Part shown: positions 29,464 through 38,446 of the stretch, one piece after another | How the letters are laid out: each line of letters begins with the position of its first letter | How positions within the stretch are numbered: position 1 is the stretch's first letter | Assembly: GCF_024129355.1 (NCBI RefSeq) | Contig: NZ_JAMXXP010000003.1 | Span: 1 to 64,000 of the forward strand | Direction: 5' to 3' | Length of the DNA: 64,000 bases | Source of the DNA: Acinetobacter lwoffii | Lineage (GTDB): Bacteria; Pseudomonadota; Gammaproteobacteria; Pseudomonadales; Moraxellaceae | Made by a program: the position numbers and the translations under genes | Notes under the pieces: model-generated | Told to the model about the DNA's origin: nothing | Seen by the model: only the letters and a program-made list of their open reading frames with translations | Database searches by the model: none

Positions 29464-30417
29464 ATGCCCAATCTTGTCGTTTTTAGTGGATCTGCGCATC
29501 CACAATTCGCTCAAAAAGTCGTAAGTCACTTACATATTCCTCTAGGCGCTGCCTCTGTAGGTCAGTTCTCTGACGGTGAAATTGCTGTCGAGATTACTGA
29601 AAACGTTCGTGGTAAAGACGTATTTATCGTACAACCTACTTGTGCCCCAACTAATGATAACCTGATGGAAATCTTGGTGATGGCTGATGCTTTGCGTCGT
29701 GCAAGTGCGGGTCGTATTACTGCCGTGATTCCTTATTTTGGTTATGCTCGTCAAGACCGTCGTCCACGTTCAGCACGTGTTCCAATTACTGCAAAAGTTG
29801 TAGCAGACATGCTCACTACTGTAGGCGTTGACCGTGTTGTAATGATCGACTTGCACGCTGACCAGATCCAAGGCTTCTTCGATATCCCTGTAGACAACAT
29901 CTACGGTACACCAGCGCTACTTGCTGACTTGCGTCAACAGTCGCATCACAACCTGATGGTGGTTTCACCTGACGTGGGTGGTGTAGTGCGTGCACGTGCT
30001 GTTGCGAAACAAATGGGCGATATCGATCTTGCAATCATCGATAAGCGTCGTCAAAAAGCGAATGAATCACAAGTGATGCATTTGATTGGCGATGTAAAAG
30101 ATCGTGATTGTGTCATCGTTGATGACATGGTAGATACTGCTGGTACGCTATGCAAAGCTGCTGATGCATTGAAAACTTTCGGTGCTCGCAAGGTTGTTGC
30201 ATATGCAACGCATCCAGTACTTTCTGGTAAAGCGCTTGAAAACTTAAAGAATTCTGTAATTGATGAACTGGTTGTGACTGATACCATTCCTCTTTCTGAT
30301 GAAGCTTTAGCACTGGGCAAGATTCGCCAGGTTTCAGTAGCCAGCATGGTTGCCGAAACGATTCGTCGTATTAACAACGAAGAATCTATTAGCGCAATGT
30401 TCGATTCTTATCTATAA
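29464..30417 (+). CDS. prs: ribose-phosphate pyrophosphokinase
   Basis: Makes PRPP from ribose 5-phosphate and ATP, feeding nucleotide, His, Trp and NAD synthesis. It has 317 residues. N-terminal [12 protein letters not shown] and the flexible-loop [13 protein letters not shown] are present. The PRPP-binding site is [14 protein letters not shown] (about residues 217-230). The upstream in-frame extension lies inside tRNA-Gln copy 4, so ATG 29464 is the start. A terminator follows, then rplY. Confidence 0.98.
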   Translation: MPNLVVFSGSAHPQFAQKVVSHLHIPLGAASVGQFSDGEIAVEITENVRGKDVFIVQPTCAPTNDNLMEILVMADALRRASAGRITAVIPYFGYARQDRRPRSARVPITAKVVADMLTTVGVDRVVMIDLHADQIQGFFDIPVDNIYGTPALLADLRQQSHHNLMVVSPDVGGVVRARAVAKQMGDIDLAIIDKRRQKANESQVMHLIGDVKDRDCVIVDDMVDTAGTLCKAADALKTFGARKVVAYATHPVLSGKALENLKNSVIDELVVTDTIPLSDEALALGKIRQVSVASMVAETIRRINNEESISAMFDSYL

Positions 30418-30434
30418 TAGAGCGCTGAATTTTC

Positions 30435-30462
30435 AAAGCCCTGCCATTTGGTAGGGCTTTTA
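30435..30462 (+). terminator. intrinsic terminator of prs
   Basis: Stem AAAGCCCT / AGGGCTTT is followed by a short T-run. Confidence 0.7.
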
Positions 30463-30466
30463 CTCA

Positions 30467-30487
30467 CCAGACTGGTCGCAAGTCTGG
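30467..30487 (+). promoter_or_regulatory. hairpin in the rplY leader
   Basis: A perfect 7-bp stem CCAGACT / AGTCTGG with a 7-base loop lies about 28 bases before the rplY start and is not followed by a T-run. A regulatory role is possible but unproven. Confidence 0.4.
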
Positions 30488-30515
30488 TTCATTTAACTTA
30501 AATAGGATGTCTATC

Positions 30516-30812
30516 ATGGCAAACTTCGTATTAAACGCAGCAGCACGTGAAGAAGCAGTTCAAGGGAAAGGTGCGAGCCGCCGCCTTCGTCTTCAAGCTA
30601 AAGTTCCTGCAATCATCTACGGTGGTGAAGCTGCTCCTGTAGCAATTACTGTTGAGCTTCGTCAGCTTGTTAAATTCTTAGAAAACAATTCATTCTTTGA
30701 AGAAGTTATCGAAATTGATGTAGACGGTAAAGTTGAAAGCGTGAAAATCCAAGCGTTACAACGTCACCCAGCTAAAAACACACCAATGCACGCTGACTTC
30801 AAACGCGCATAA
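30516..30812 (+). CDS. rplY: 50S ribosomal protein L25, short form
   Basis: Binds 5S rRNA at the 50S central protuberance. It has 98 residues, near the E. coli short form (94), without the CTC extension. Family pattern: an N-terminal strand, GKGASRRLRLQAKVPAIIYGG, then the C-terminal VKIQALQRHPAKNTPMHADF. ATG 30516 follows TAGGA by about 8 bases and gives MANF; the upstream ATG at 30507 sits inside that ribosome site. pth follows 18 bases later. Confidence 0.95.
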   Translation: MANFVLNAAAREEAVQGKGASRRLRLQAKVPAIIYGGEAAPVAITVELRQLVKFLENNSFFEEVIEIDVDGKVESVKIQALQRHPAKNTPMHADFKRA

Positions 30813-30830
30813 GTGTTAATGGTGTAATTA

Positions 30831-31412
30831 GTGTCAAATATTTCACTGATTGTTGGTTTGGGTAACCCAGGTTCTGAGTATGCCCAAACCCGCCATAATG
30901 CAGGCTTCTGGTTTGTAGAACGCCTTGCAGACCAATATGGCATTACCCTCAAAAAAGACCCAAAATTCAATGGATTTAGCGGTCGTGGCAATATCGAAGG
31001 TCAAGACGTCCGTCTTCTTCTACCGACAACCTTTATGAACCTTTCCGGTAAAAGTGTTGTTCCTTTCGCCAAATTCTACAATATCGCACCTGAATCGATC
31101 CTGATTGCCCATGATGAACTGGACATGAATCCTGGTGTCATTCGCCTGAAAACTGGCGGTGGTCACGGTGGTCATAATGGTCTACGCGATATCGTGCCGC
31201 ATATTGGTTCAAACTTCCATCGCCTGCGTATTGGAATTGGCCATCCTGGTGCCAAAGACCGTGTTTCCGGTCATGTACTCAGTAAAGCACCAAGCAGCGA
31301 ACAGAATTTAATGGATGATGCAATTTCTCATGCCCTCGCCCGCACAAAAATGCTGGTGAATGGTGAAGTACAGCAAGCCATGAATCAAATCAACGCATAT
31401 AAGCCGAACTAA
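30831..31412 (+). CDS. pth: peptidyl-tRNA hydrolase
   Basis: Releases peptides from prematurely dropped peptidyl-tRNA so that tRNAs are recycled. It has 193 residues. The N-terminal signature is LIVGLGNPGSEYAQTRHNAGFW, with catalytic His22. Asn70 in TFMNLSG and Asp95 in AHDELD complete the active site. GGGHGGHNGLRDI is also typical. The start is GTG 30831. It is in an operon with rplY, the common rplY-pth pair. Confidence 0.97.
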   Translation: MSNISLIVGLGNPGSEYAQTRHNAGFWFVERLADQYGITLKKDPKFNGFSGRGNIEGQDVRLLLPTTFMNLSGKSVVPFAKFYNIAPESILIAHDELDMNPGVIRLKTGGGHGGHNGLRDIVPHIGSNFHRLRIGIGHPGAKDRVSGHVLSKAPSSEQNLMDDAISHALARTKMLVNGEVQQAMNQINAYKPN

Positions 31413-31556
31413 ACGTTCAAAAATTGCTGGACAATTCCGCTTGCCAGAAAGTTTATTTAAGCGCAAAATGCGTTTGCTCGATTGTTCACCATACAGCAAG
31501 CAAGATTGATTTAATCAAATGATCAAACTCTTAGGTCAACTCAGGGGACGCTAGCC

Positions 31557-31937
31557 ATGCTATCTCGTTTATTAAAATGCAAAATTCACCGCGCTCACGT
31601 TACACATGCAGAACTACACTATGAAGGTTCATGTGCAATTGATGGCGTTTTGATGGATTTGGCTGGCATTCGTGAATACGAAGAAATTCATGTGTGGAAC
31701 GTGACCAATGGTAAACGTTTTGCAACTTATGCAATTCGTGGCGAAGATAATTCAGGCATCATTTCAGTGAATGGTGGTGCTGCGCATCAGGCCGATGTAG
31801 GTGATATCGTGATTATTGCAACCTTTGGCGATTTCACTGAAGCTGAAGCGAATGCCCATCAGCCTCGTTTGGTTTATGCTACCCCAAACAATACAGTCAG
31901 CCACACTGCCAACTGTATTCCGGTACAAGTCGCATAA
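31557..31937 (+). CDS. panD: aspartate 1-decarboxylase
   Basis: Pyruvoyl enzyme that makes beta-alanine for pantothenate. It has 126 residues. Self-cleavage would occur between Gly24 and Ser25 in EGSCAID, where Ser becomes the pyruvoyl group. The KRFATYAI block and [16 protein letters not shown] (around 80-95) are typical. It stands alone with its own terminator. Its product feeds the pathway that ends with coaD, encoded elsewhere in the window. Confidence 0.97.
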   Translation: MLSRLLKCKIHRAHVTHAELHYEGSCAIDGVLMDLAGIREYEEIHVWNVTNGKRFATYAIRGEDNSGIISVNGGAAHQADVGDIVIIATFGDFTEAEANAHQPRLVYATPNNTVSHTANCIPVQVA

Positions 31938-31956
31938 TCTGATCAGACCAGATACC

Positions 31957-31985
31957 CAAAAGCTCGCACATTGCGGGCTTTTTTA
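31957..31985 (+). terminator. intrinsic terminator of panD
   Basis: Stem AAAGCTCGC / GCGGGCTTT, with one G-T pair, is followed by a T-run. Confidence 0.75.
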
Positions 31986-32005
31986 ATACTGGAATATTGA
32001 CCTAT

Positions 32006-32575
32006 TTAACTGCCCTCTCGCCAGCTTTTAGAGCTTTCACAGTTTAAGGGTTTTAATTGTTGATCCAGCAAATCAAATAACAAGGCCTTGCCATTTTCCT
32101 TCACTTTCAGCTCTGCAAATTTGGCGTTACGATAACAAGGCTCCAGACCCTCGGGGAACATGAAACTGTTAGCAGCAGGATACAAAGCCTCAAAAGTATT
32201 GCGTGGGTTTTTCAGCATTAATCGGGCTACACGTTCCGATTGATTGAGTGCACTTCGATCAAAACTGGTTTTAATAACTCTGCGCTGCTGATCCAGCTGC
32301 ACATAACTCATTACATGTGATTGATTTTTAAAATCTTCAATCTTTATGTCAGAAACAGGCTGTTCGGAACCATTCCCCGCTGCCACTGCGCTAAAATGCA
32401 GATCATAGTTCAGTACCATATAATCCCCTTGCAGGATCGAACGCGGATCGACTGGTGCCAACTCGACAAAGATACCGTCGCTTTTGGCCAGATGCCATTC
32501 ATGCTGGACAATTAAACCTACGAATAAAGCAATACTAAAAATACTAAGATGCAGTGCCATAAACTTTTTCATCAT
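32006..32575 (-). CDS. GDYXXLXY-domain protein, membrane anchored
   Basis: A 189-residue protein with one N-terminal membrane segment (about residues 8-25) and a periplasmic domain. The family motif GDYMVLNY lies near residues 49-56. It overlaps the preceding DUF2157-type gene by 4 bases (ATGA), so translation is coupled. These two families are found together in many bacteria, which suggests one membrane complex, but the job is unknown. Confidence 0.8.
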   Translation of the reverse strand: MMKKFMALHLSIFSIALFVGLIVQHEWHLAKSDGIFVELAPVDPRSILQGDYMVLNYDLHFSAVAAGNGSEQPVSDIKIEDFKNQSHVMSYVQLDQQRRVIKTSFDRSALNQSERVARLMLKNPRNTFEALYPAANSFMFPEGLEPCYRNAKFAELKVKENGKALLFDLLDQQLKPLNCESSKSWREGS

Positions 32576-34377
32576 GAGACCACTCCTGCTTTCAGCTGGA
32601 ACTTCGGTGAACTCAACACATAAGCCAAAAGCAACACCAGCACACCTGAGGCAAAAATACTGACACTTTTAAATAAAAAACTTAGTCCCAGATTGTAATA
32701 CAGCAGCCATAACCAGAAGATCAGTAGCAAAATGGTCAAGGCTTGCATCAATCGTTGTTGATTCACCATGGCCCAAGCCATAAACACTAAAATGATAAAA
32801 ATTTCAAAGTAACCCAATGCAATCAGCAGAATTCCCGCAGCAGGAATGAGCCAGAGTTGAATTCGTGAAAATTGCTTGAGATGAATCCAGACAAAACTCA
32901 ATAGCCAGAAAGCTGGCAAAATATAGAAAATAATGGCTTCATCTATACCGCGTGGCTGCAATTGCTGAGCCACACCAAATTGCAGTAAACATTGAAAAAT
33001 AGCCGTCACCACCAAAATACTAATCATCCATAAATTCATGCTTTTGGCATAAGCTGAAGCGAGCCAGTATCTCGCAGTAAGCAAAGCTCCTGTCAGAATG
33101 CTGTAATTCAGCAGCATGATCCACGTCAGCAGGCGCTGATCCTGAAAAAATGCATGTTGGTCGACCAGAACTGCAATTCCCAGTATATGTGCAAGTAACA
33201 ACTGCAACAGCACCACCAGCCAATGCATACGACTCATGATAGTCAGCAGCGTAATGCCGACTTGTATCAGCCAGATTAGCAATAGACTCTCTGTGAGTAA
33301 TTGAGTATGAATCAATACCGCGGCCTGACCGCAAACCCATAAACAATAAGCCAATTGCCGCAGAAAAACTGAGGGCTTGCTACGAATCAACCACCAGGCG
33401 ACTGCGATAAAAATGATTCCCATCAGAATCGAAAAACTTTTCCAATAGGTCAGCAACAGCATGGCCAAGATCACACCAGCAATCCACGCGCCCAGAGCCA
33501 ATGGAATGACCGAAAACCGGCTCTTGGGCAACAGCTTGATCAGCAGACCTGTAATAGCTGCGAACCAGCTGAATATCAGCAAAGCTAGTATCAATAAGCC
33601 AGCGGCAGAATCCTGTAAATATTGCTCAGTGAGATCAAAAATCAGAATACTAAAACTCAGGGCCAGTCCTGCAACAAGCAAACTGGTTTCAAGCTGTTGC
33701 TTTCGGGTATAGAAATAAACACTGAATAAAATAGGCAGAACCAGCACCGAAGCCAAATACCAGATCGAATCCGAGTCGATAAACCGGAACATACTTACTA
33801 CTGAAATAAGCACCACGACAGCGATAAACAGATAGCGCAAAACCGGATAATAACGTAAGGCATAGATCATACTTAGCCCGGTCAACAGATTCAGACCGAG
33901 CAGATAAAGAGTTTCAGCACGCACCAGCCAAAAGCTTTGTTTAAAATAAAAATAGAGTGCTAACTGGCTGACCACACAAAATAATGCAAAGATCCCAATA
34001 TTCGGCCGATACAGCCAAGGCAGCAACAGCAAAGCCCAAAGCAGAAATAACTGATAACTGTCAGCACCAGTCTGATAAATCTGTCCAATCACGGCCAGAC
34101 TTAAGCCCAGCATTAGACCCGATACAGTATCCAGACTTTGTCTTAACTTTTCCCGCGCAGTGAAACGCACACTCAGCAATGCTGAACCCAGCAATAAAAT
34201 TTGAGGAATAAACAGCTGGACAAATTTGGGCAACATCCACCAGTTTGCTGCCAGCAGATACACGATACTGACAGCGATCAGCGCCAGCCCAATGATTTGA
34301 AGAATTTGAATCACAGCAGGTTGAATAAATAACAGCGGGGAAAATGGACGATCTGGCGATGGTACTGTTCTGGACAT
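32572..34377 (-). CDS. DUF2157/DUF4401-type polytopic membrane protein
   Basis: A 601-residue protein made almost wholly of membrane segments, about eighteen in number, with short loops. The opening LIAVSIVYLLAANWWMLP followed by QLFIPQILLLGSALLSVRF fits the DUF2157 pattern of helix, W-W, helix. Large members often fuse this with a DUF4401 C-terminal part, which may be the case here. It is translationally coupled to the GDYXXLXY gene. No transport or catalytic motif is visible, so its function is unknown. Confidence 0.75.
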   Translation of the reverse strand: MSRTVPSPDRPFSPLLFIQPAVIQILQIIGLALIAVSIVYLLAANWWMLPKFVQLFIPQILLLGSALLSVRFTAREKLRQSLDTVSGLMLGLSLAVIGQIYQTGADSYQLFLLWALLLLPWLYRPNIGIFALFCVVSQLALYFYFKQSFWLVRAETLYLLGLNLLTGLSMIYALRYYPVLRYLFIAVVVLISVVSMFRFIDSDSIWYLASVLVLPILFSVYFYTRKQQLETSLLVAGLALSFSILIFDLTEQYLQDSAAGLLILALLIFSWFAAITGLLIKLLPKSRFSVIPLALGAWIAGVILAMLLLTYWKSFSILMGIIFIAVAWWLIRSKPSVFLRQLAYCLWVCGQAAVLIHTQLLTESLLLIWLIQVGITLLTIMSRMHWLVVLLQLLLAHILGIAVLVDQHAFFQDQRLLTWIMLLNYSILTGALLTARYWLASAYAKSMNLWMISILVVTAIFQCLLQFGVAQQLQPRGIDEAIIFYILPAFWLLSFVWIHLKQFSRIQLWLIPAAGILLIALGYFEIFIILVFMAWAMVNQQRLMQALTILLLIFWLWLLYYNLGLSFLFKSVSIFASGVLVLLLAYVLSSPKFQLKAGVVS

Positions 34378-34467
34378 GCTAATCTGTTCAATTTTTATTT
34401 GATTTCACCTTAGCATGATTTTTGCAGGATATGCCAGGCAGGAACAGTTCAAGTATGCTGTACATTT

Positions 34468-35079
34468 TTAAATCAGGATTTGATAAATTCCGTACCCTGC
34501 AATCATGAGCAGAATCATGCCGCACAATGCCAGCAAATGTGGATAGAGTCGAGAATGGGATAAGTGGTTGAAACCCAAATACACCACAGACAAAGTCAGA
34601 AAATCCAGGAGAATCCAGCTCAAAGTCAAAATAATTAAACTTAAATCAAGATCAGGAGTAATCCCGATAAACTGCGGGAAAAAAGCCGCAAAGAAAATAA
34701 TGTCCTTCGGATTAGAAATACCAACCAAAAAACCTTGTCGAAAACCACCATGCACAGGAACTAGATTCTCCTGAGCTTGCTCCTGCTGCTTAAAAATAAC
34801 TTCACGGAAAATCTGCCAGCCTAGATAGCCAATATATAAACAGCCCAATAACTTGATCGTATCTAGCCATTGCGCATTGATAACCAGCAAACCTTTCAAA
34901 CTTAATATAGATAAAGCAATTAAAACTAGGGAGGCAAAATTGGTACCAAAAATGGTTCTTAAAGCTGCCGTATAGCCACCTTTTAAACCGGCGCTAGCAA
35001 CCAGCAACATCACTGGGCCAGGTGTAGCGATCATCACCACAACAGCCAGACAATATAAAAAATATTCACTAATATTCAT
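34468..35079 (-). CDS. LysE/RhtB-family amino acid exporter
   Basis: Inner membrane exporter of 203 residues with six predicted helices. The family signature near the N-terminus, ATPGPVMLLVASAGLKGGYTAAL (about residues 18-40), includes the invariant PGP. GFLVGISNPKDIIFFAAFFPQF near 113-134 is the second conserved block. Members export amino acids or their analogues; this substrate cannot be read from sequence. It is a single-gene unit on the minus strand. Confidence 0.88.
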   Translation of the reverse strand: MNISEYFLYCLAVVVMIATPGPVMLLVASAGLKGGYTAALRTIFGTNFASLVLIALSILSLKGLLVINAQWLDTIKLLGCLYIGYLGWQIFREVIFKQQEQAQENLVPVHGGFRQGFLVGISNPKDIIFFAAFFPQFIGITPDLDLSLIILTLSWILLDFLTLSVVYLGFNHLSHSRLYPHLLALCGMILLMIAGYGIYQILI

Positions 35080-35111
35080 GCCACCCCTCAGCTATTGTTA
35101 TTTTTATGCAT

Positions 35112-35134
35112 AAAAAAAGAGGACTTAGTCCTCC
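35112..35134 (-). terminator. terminator overlapping the end of the DUF1289 gene
   Basis: Read on the minus strand, GAGGAC-TAA-GTCCTC is followed by TTTTTTT. The loop contains the stop codon itself. Confidence 0.75.
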
Positions 35135-35610
35135 TCTTGTATATGAATCAGATGCTGACTGATACCGTCTGCCCGCAGAAAAGCCAGATCATAACTGGCA
35201 GTAGCCAAGGCCAAGATCCGGCGCTCAAACTCATCCCACAACGGACGCACCTGCTTATAATGGATGCCCAAACCACTATCGTCGGTAAAATGCCGATTTT
35301 TTTCACACAACTTTAAAGCATGATACAACTTGCGCCCTTTGGAAGCATCATCACGCAAACGCACCCGTTTCGACAGCACAAAGGCCTGCACTTTGACAAG
35401 ATCGGCATGCGGTAACAGCGGCACCAGAATCTGATCCAGCTGTGCATCCAGGCGTTGCCACACAGCTCGATGCTGCTCGGCACTATACGTATTCCAGTGA
35501 ATCACTTCATGATTAAAACGGCGGCAACCACGACATACCGCATCACCAAATACGGTCGAACAACGCCCTGCACATGGGGTTAAAGACGCAATACGACGAT
35601 CTGAACTCAA
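35125..35610 (-). CDS. DUF1289-domain protein
   Basis: A 161-residue protein. The N-terminal 50 residues show the DUF1289 Cys pattern TPCAGRCSTVFGDAVCRGCRRF with four Cys that may bind metal, then HEVIHWN. The C-terminal 100 residues are helical and not recognised. The start TTG 35610 is chosen because GGAG stands 6 bases upstream. A longer in-frame reading adds residues unlike the family. Divergent from trhO. The terminator hairpin covers its stop codon. Confidence 0.75.
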   Translation of the reverse strand: MSSDRRIASLTPCAGRCSTVFGDAVCRGCRRFNHEVIHWNTYSAEQHRAVWQRLDAQLDQILVPLLPHADLVKVQAFVLSKRVRLRDDASKGRKLYHALKLCEKNRHFTDDSGLGIHYKQVRPLWDEFERRILALATASYDLAFLRADGISQHLIHIQEED

Positions 35611-35799
35611 AACACACTCCAAAGATACTGCAACTTTCAGTATCTGCATCACTGCACAAAATCCTGGGTCGGGCATGACTATACACGCTCTCCCTCATGA
35701 ATTGAAGCCTGTTAAAAGACTTGCGTTTTACTCGCTTATTCACTCGAATCAAGCTAAAATATGCGCCTTTCAAATTATCATGCTACGTTGGAGTATTCC

Positions 35800-36732
35800 A
35801 TGAACGCTACTGTAGAACAGCTTGCACCTGTAGAACAGCAAGCGACGACTGGTTGGGTTGTTGCCGCACTTTATCAATTCAAAGAAGTTCAAGATCCTGC
35901 CGATCTTCAGCAACGTCTTCTGGACCTGGTAAAATCCATCAACCTTTGCGGTACTCTAATTGTGGCAGGTGAAGGCATTAACGGTACGGTTGCAGGCGAC
36001 CGTGCATCGATTGATCAAATTCACCAGTTCCTTCTGAATGAAGGTTTTAACGAAATGGAATACAAAGAATCTGACAGTTCTGAAAAACCATTCCGTAAAA
36101 TGAAAATTAAATTAAAAAAAGAAATCGTGACTTTAGGCGTGGAAGTGAAACCGCGTGATTTAGTCGGTCACTATCTTGATCCAAAAGAATGGAACGAACT
36201 GATTGCACGTGATGACGTGATTCTGGTTGATACCCGTAACGATTACGAATATAAAGCCGGTACTTTCAAAGGGGCAATTGACCCGAAAACTGAAAGCTTC
36301 CGCGAATTCCCTGAATACGTGAAAAATAATCTGGAACAGCACAAAGACAAGAAAATTGCCATGTTCTGTACTGGCGGTATTCGTTGTGAAAAATCCACTT
36401 CACTTCTTCTACAAGAAGGTTTTACCGAAGTGTATCACCTGAAAGGCGGCATTTTAAAATACCTGGAAGAAACCCCGGCTGAAGAAAGCATGTGGGAAGG
36501 TGAATGCTTCGTGTTTGATGGTCGTACTGCCGTAACGCACGGTGTTGAAGAAGGCCAAAACACCAAGTGTCATGCGTGTGGCTGGCCTTTACTTCCAGAA
36601 GAAGTTGCCCTCCCAAGTTATGAACATGGTGTCTCTTGTGTGTACTGTATTGACAAAACCTCGGAGAAACAAAAAGAAGGTTTCCGTATGCGACAATCAC
36701 AAATTTTAGCAGCAAAACGCAAACGCCTCTAA
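35800..36732 (+). CDS. trhO: tRNA uridine(34) hydroxylase TrhO (rhodanese-like)
   Basis: Oxygen-dependent enzyme that forms 5-hydroxyuridine at position 34 of some tRNAs (YceA family). It has 310 residues. An N-terminal acylphosphatase-like domain contains AGEGINGTVAG. The rhodanese domain has VDTRNDYE and the catalytic Cys190 in MFCTGGIRCEKS. A Cys-rich C-terminus (CHACGWPL, CVYC) probably binds zinc. ATG 35800 is preferred because GGAG precedes it by 6 bases; upstream in-frame codons lack support. Confidence 0.93.
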   Translation: MNATVEQLAPVEQQATTGWVVAALYQFKEVQDPADLQQRLLDLVKSINLCGTLIVAGEGINGTVAGDRASIDQIHQFLLNEGFNEMEYKESDSSEKPFRKMKIKLKKEIVTLGVEVKPRDLVGHYLDPKEWNELIARDDVILVDTRNDYEYKAGTFKGAIDPKTESFREFPEYVKNNLEQHKDKKIAMFCTGGIRCEKSTSLLLQEGFTEVYHLKGGILKYLEETPAEESMWEGECFVFDGRTAVTHGVEEGQNTKCHACGWPLLPEEVALPSYEHGVSCVYCIDKTSEKQKEGFRMRQSQILAAKRKRL

Positions 36733-36756
36733 TTTGGCCTTTTGTAATGAAATATA

Positions 36757-36784
36757 TAAAAACCCTCTTCGGAGGGTTTTTTGT
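36757..36784 (+). terminator. intrinsic terminator of trhO
   Basis: Stem AAAACCCTC / GAGGGTTTT with a tight loop is followed by a T-run. Confidence 0.85.
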
Positions 36785-36938
36785 TTACATAAAAATCACA
36801 ACAGTAATAAAACTCTTACCAATTCCTTACCAAGAACCTCATTTTTTTCCAAACAAGATTGTTAGTCTAGTGATACGGTGATTTACAAGCTAAGTCTTTC
36901 ATTATTAACTGAAATTTTTACTTGAAAAGGAATATAAA

Positions 36939-37217
36939 ATGGCAGGCTCACTTGCTCGAGATTCAGACAATCTGGTTCAATTTCAACCAAAAGAAAATAT
37001 AAAGCTGCAACGACTTCATCAAATTTCTGAAGAGCTTGAACAGCAGTCACATCTGTTCGTAGTTATCTTGGGAACCATTATTGGCGCAATCTTGGCGCTG
37101 TTCATTGGTTACCATATCAATACCAGCATCATGCATTTTATCCTGTTGAGTATTTTGCCGATCTGCTTGGCCTATTTCTTACGTAAAGTTTATATTTATA
37201 CCCTGACACATAGCTGA
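36939..37217 (+). CDS. small membrane protein, unknown function
   Basis: A 92-residue protein with a charged N-terminal half (residues 1-38, Gln/Glu/Lys rich) and two membrane segments (about 40-62 and 66-84), ending in a short polar tail. AAAAGGA stands 6 bases before ATG 36939. A strong terminator follows, so it is a single-gene unit. No family recognised. Confidence 0.65.
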   Translation: MAGSLARDSDNLVQFQPKENIKLQRLHQISEELEQQSHLFVVILGTIIGAILALFIGYHINTSIMHFILLSILPICLAYFLRKVYIYTLTHS

Positions 37218-37253
37218 TTCTGTCTGATCATTTATATTCCAAGACTTTACCGC

Positions 37254-37292
37254 ACAAAAAATACTGCTTAGGATACAGGCAGTATTTTTTAT
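37254..37292 (+). terminator. intrinsic terminator
   Basis: Stem AAAAATACTGC / GCAGTATTTTT with a loop of about 11 bases and a T-run lies directly before the DedA gene. Confidence 0.75.
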
Positions 37293-37304
37293 TTTGCCAA
37301 TCAT

Positions 37305-37922
37305 ATGAATCTGACCGAATGGATTATTTCCGTCATGGAGCAACTGGGCTACTGGGGCATTGCCCTGCTCATGTTCCTGGATAATGTCTTCCCGCCAATC
37401 CCTTCCGAAATTATTATGCCTTCCGCGGGCTATTCCGCCTCTCAGGGCGAGTTAATACTCTTCGGGGTCATCATGTCCGGCTGTATCGGCTCTCTACTAG
37501 CAGCCGCCTTGCTATACTGGATTGGCTATAAATTTAACCATGATTCTATTTTTAAATTTGTCGATCGTTATGGCAAATATTTATTTATTAAATCAGAGGA
37601 TGTGAAAAAATCACTCAGTTGGTTTGAGCATTATGGTCACCGGATTGTGTTTTTTGGCCGCATGATTCCTGCCGTCCGCTCGCTGATCAGCATTCCTGCC
37701 GGCATGAGTCATATGCCCTTCTGGAAATTTATGTTCTATAGCGCACTTGGAACCATCATCTGGACTACATTTTTGGCCTGTGTCGGATTTTATTTTGGCG
37801 AAAACCAGCAGTTGATGCAGCAAATTTTCAGTAAAGTCAGTTATGTGATTATTGCCATTGTTGCGGTAATTATTATCTGGATTTTCTACCGTAGACAGCA
37901 GCGTAAAAATCGTCCATCCTGA
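37305..37922 (+). CDS. DedA-family membrane protein
   Basis: A 205-residue inner membrane protein of the DedA/SNARE-associated (VTT) family. Members act as phospholipid or undecaprenyl phosphate flippases and affect envelope integrity. Landmarks are the early FLDNVFPPIPSEIIMPSAGY (about residues 24-43) and the conserved block FFGRMIPAVRSLISIPAGMSHMPFWKF (about 115-141). A basic C-terminus (RRQQRKNR) follows the last helix. The second gene, 27 bases downstream, is probably in the same transcript. Confidence 0.9.
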   Translation: MNLTEWIISVMEQLGYWGIALLMFLDNVFPPIPSEIIMPSAGYSASQGELILFGVIMSGCIGSLLAAALLYWIGYKFNHDSIFKFVDRYGKYLFIKSEDVKKSLSWFEHYGHRIVFFGRMIPAVRSLISIPAGMSHMPFWKFMFYSALGTIIWTTFLACVGFYFGENQQLMQQIFSKVSYVIIAIVAVIIIWIFYRRQQRKNRPS

Positions 37923-37949
37923 GGAAGATCCCTTAAGGAGATTAAAACG

Positions 37950-38375
37950 ATGTCGCATTATCTTAAATATTTTGCCACCGTTTATCTGACCTTGGTTCTA
38001 TTGGTAGGCATATTCATCTATGTATTCAATCTGGGCGCCATTCTGCTGATTCCTGCCCTGATTGCTTCTGCCTTTCTCAGTGCCCGATACTTTGTTAAGA
38101 AAGAACTTCGTTTGCCGACTCAGGAAGAGAAAAGCAAACTGGTCTGGGGCTCCACCATCATTGCCATGACATTCGGGTTTATCTTTTTAGTTGTGGTCAT
38201 CTGGATGAACCCGCAGACAGATGAAATTTATAGAACCATCACCTATACAGGAAGAGGAACAAATTCATTTCTGGTGGCTGCCAGCATTGCCTTACATGCT
38301 TTGCTGTTCCATATCGCCTACAATGCTTATACGCGCTACAGTCTGGCGAAGCGTACAGGCATGGAAAGAAAATAG
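37950..38375 (+). CDS. four-helix membrane protein, perhaps ABZJ_00895 family
   Basis: A 141-residue protein with four hydrophobic segments (about 10-27, 28-46, 68-88 and 108-126). Between the second and third lies a charged loop (KKELRLPTQEEKSK). The layout resembles the Acinetobacter family called ABZJ_00895, a link from memory that I cannot verify. AAGGAGA precedes ATG 37950. It lies 27 bases after the DedA gene on the same strand. Function unknown. Confidence 0.65.
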   Translation: MSHYLKYFATVYLTLVLLVGIFIYVFNLGAILLIPALIASAFLSARYFVKKELRLPTQEEKSKLVWGSTIIAMTFGFIFLVVVIWMNPQTDEIYRTITYTGRGTNSFLVAASIALHALLFHIAYNAYTRYSLAKRTGMERK

Positions 38376-38412
38376 GATCGAGTAAATCTCAAAGATGCAA
38401 AAAGGCCAAAGC

Positions 38413-38443
38413 TAAAAAAAGCACCCTGCGGTGCTTTTTTTAT
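38413..38443. terminator. bidirectional intrinsic terminator
   Basis: Stem AAAAAAGCACC-CTGC-GGTGCTTTTTT lies between convergent genes. Confidence 0.85.
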
Positions 38444-38446
38444 GAA

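Noticed and set aside
29040..29471. Reading frames across the tRNA-Gln cluster on both strands
   Set aside because: They are made of repeated tRNA sequence and are not proteins.
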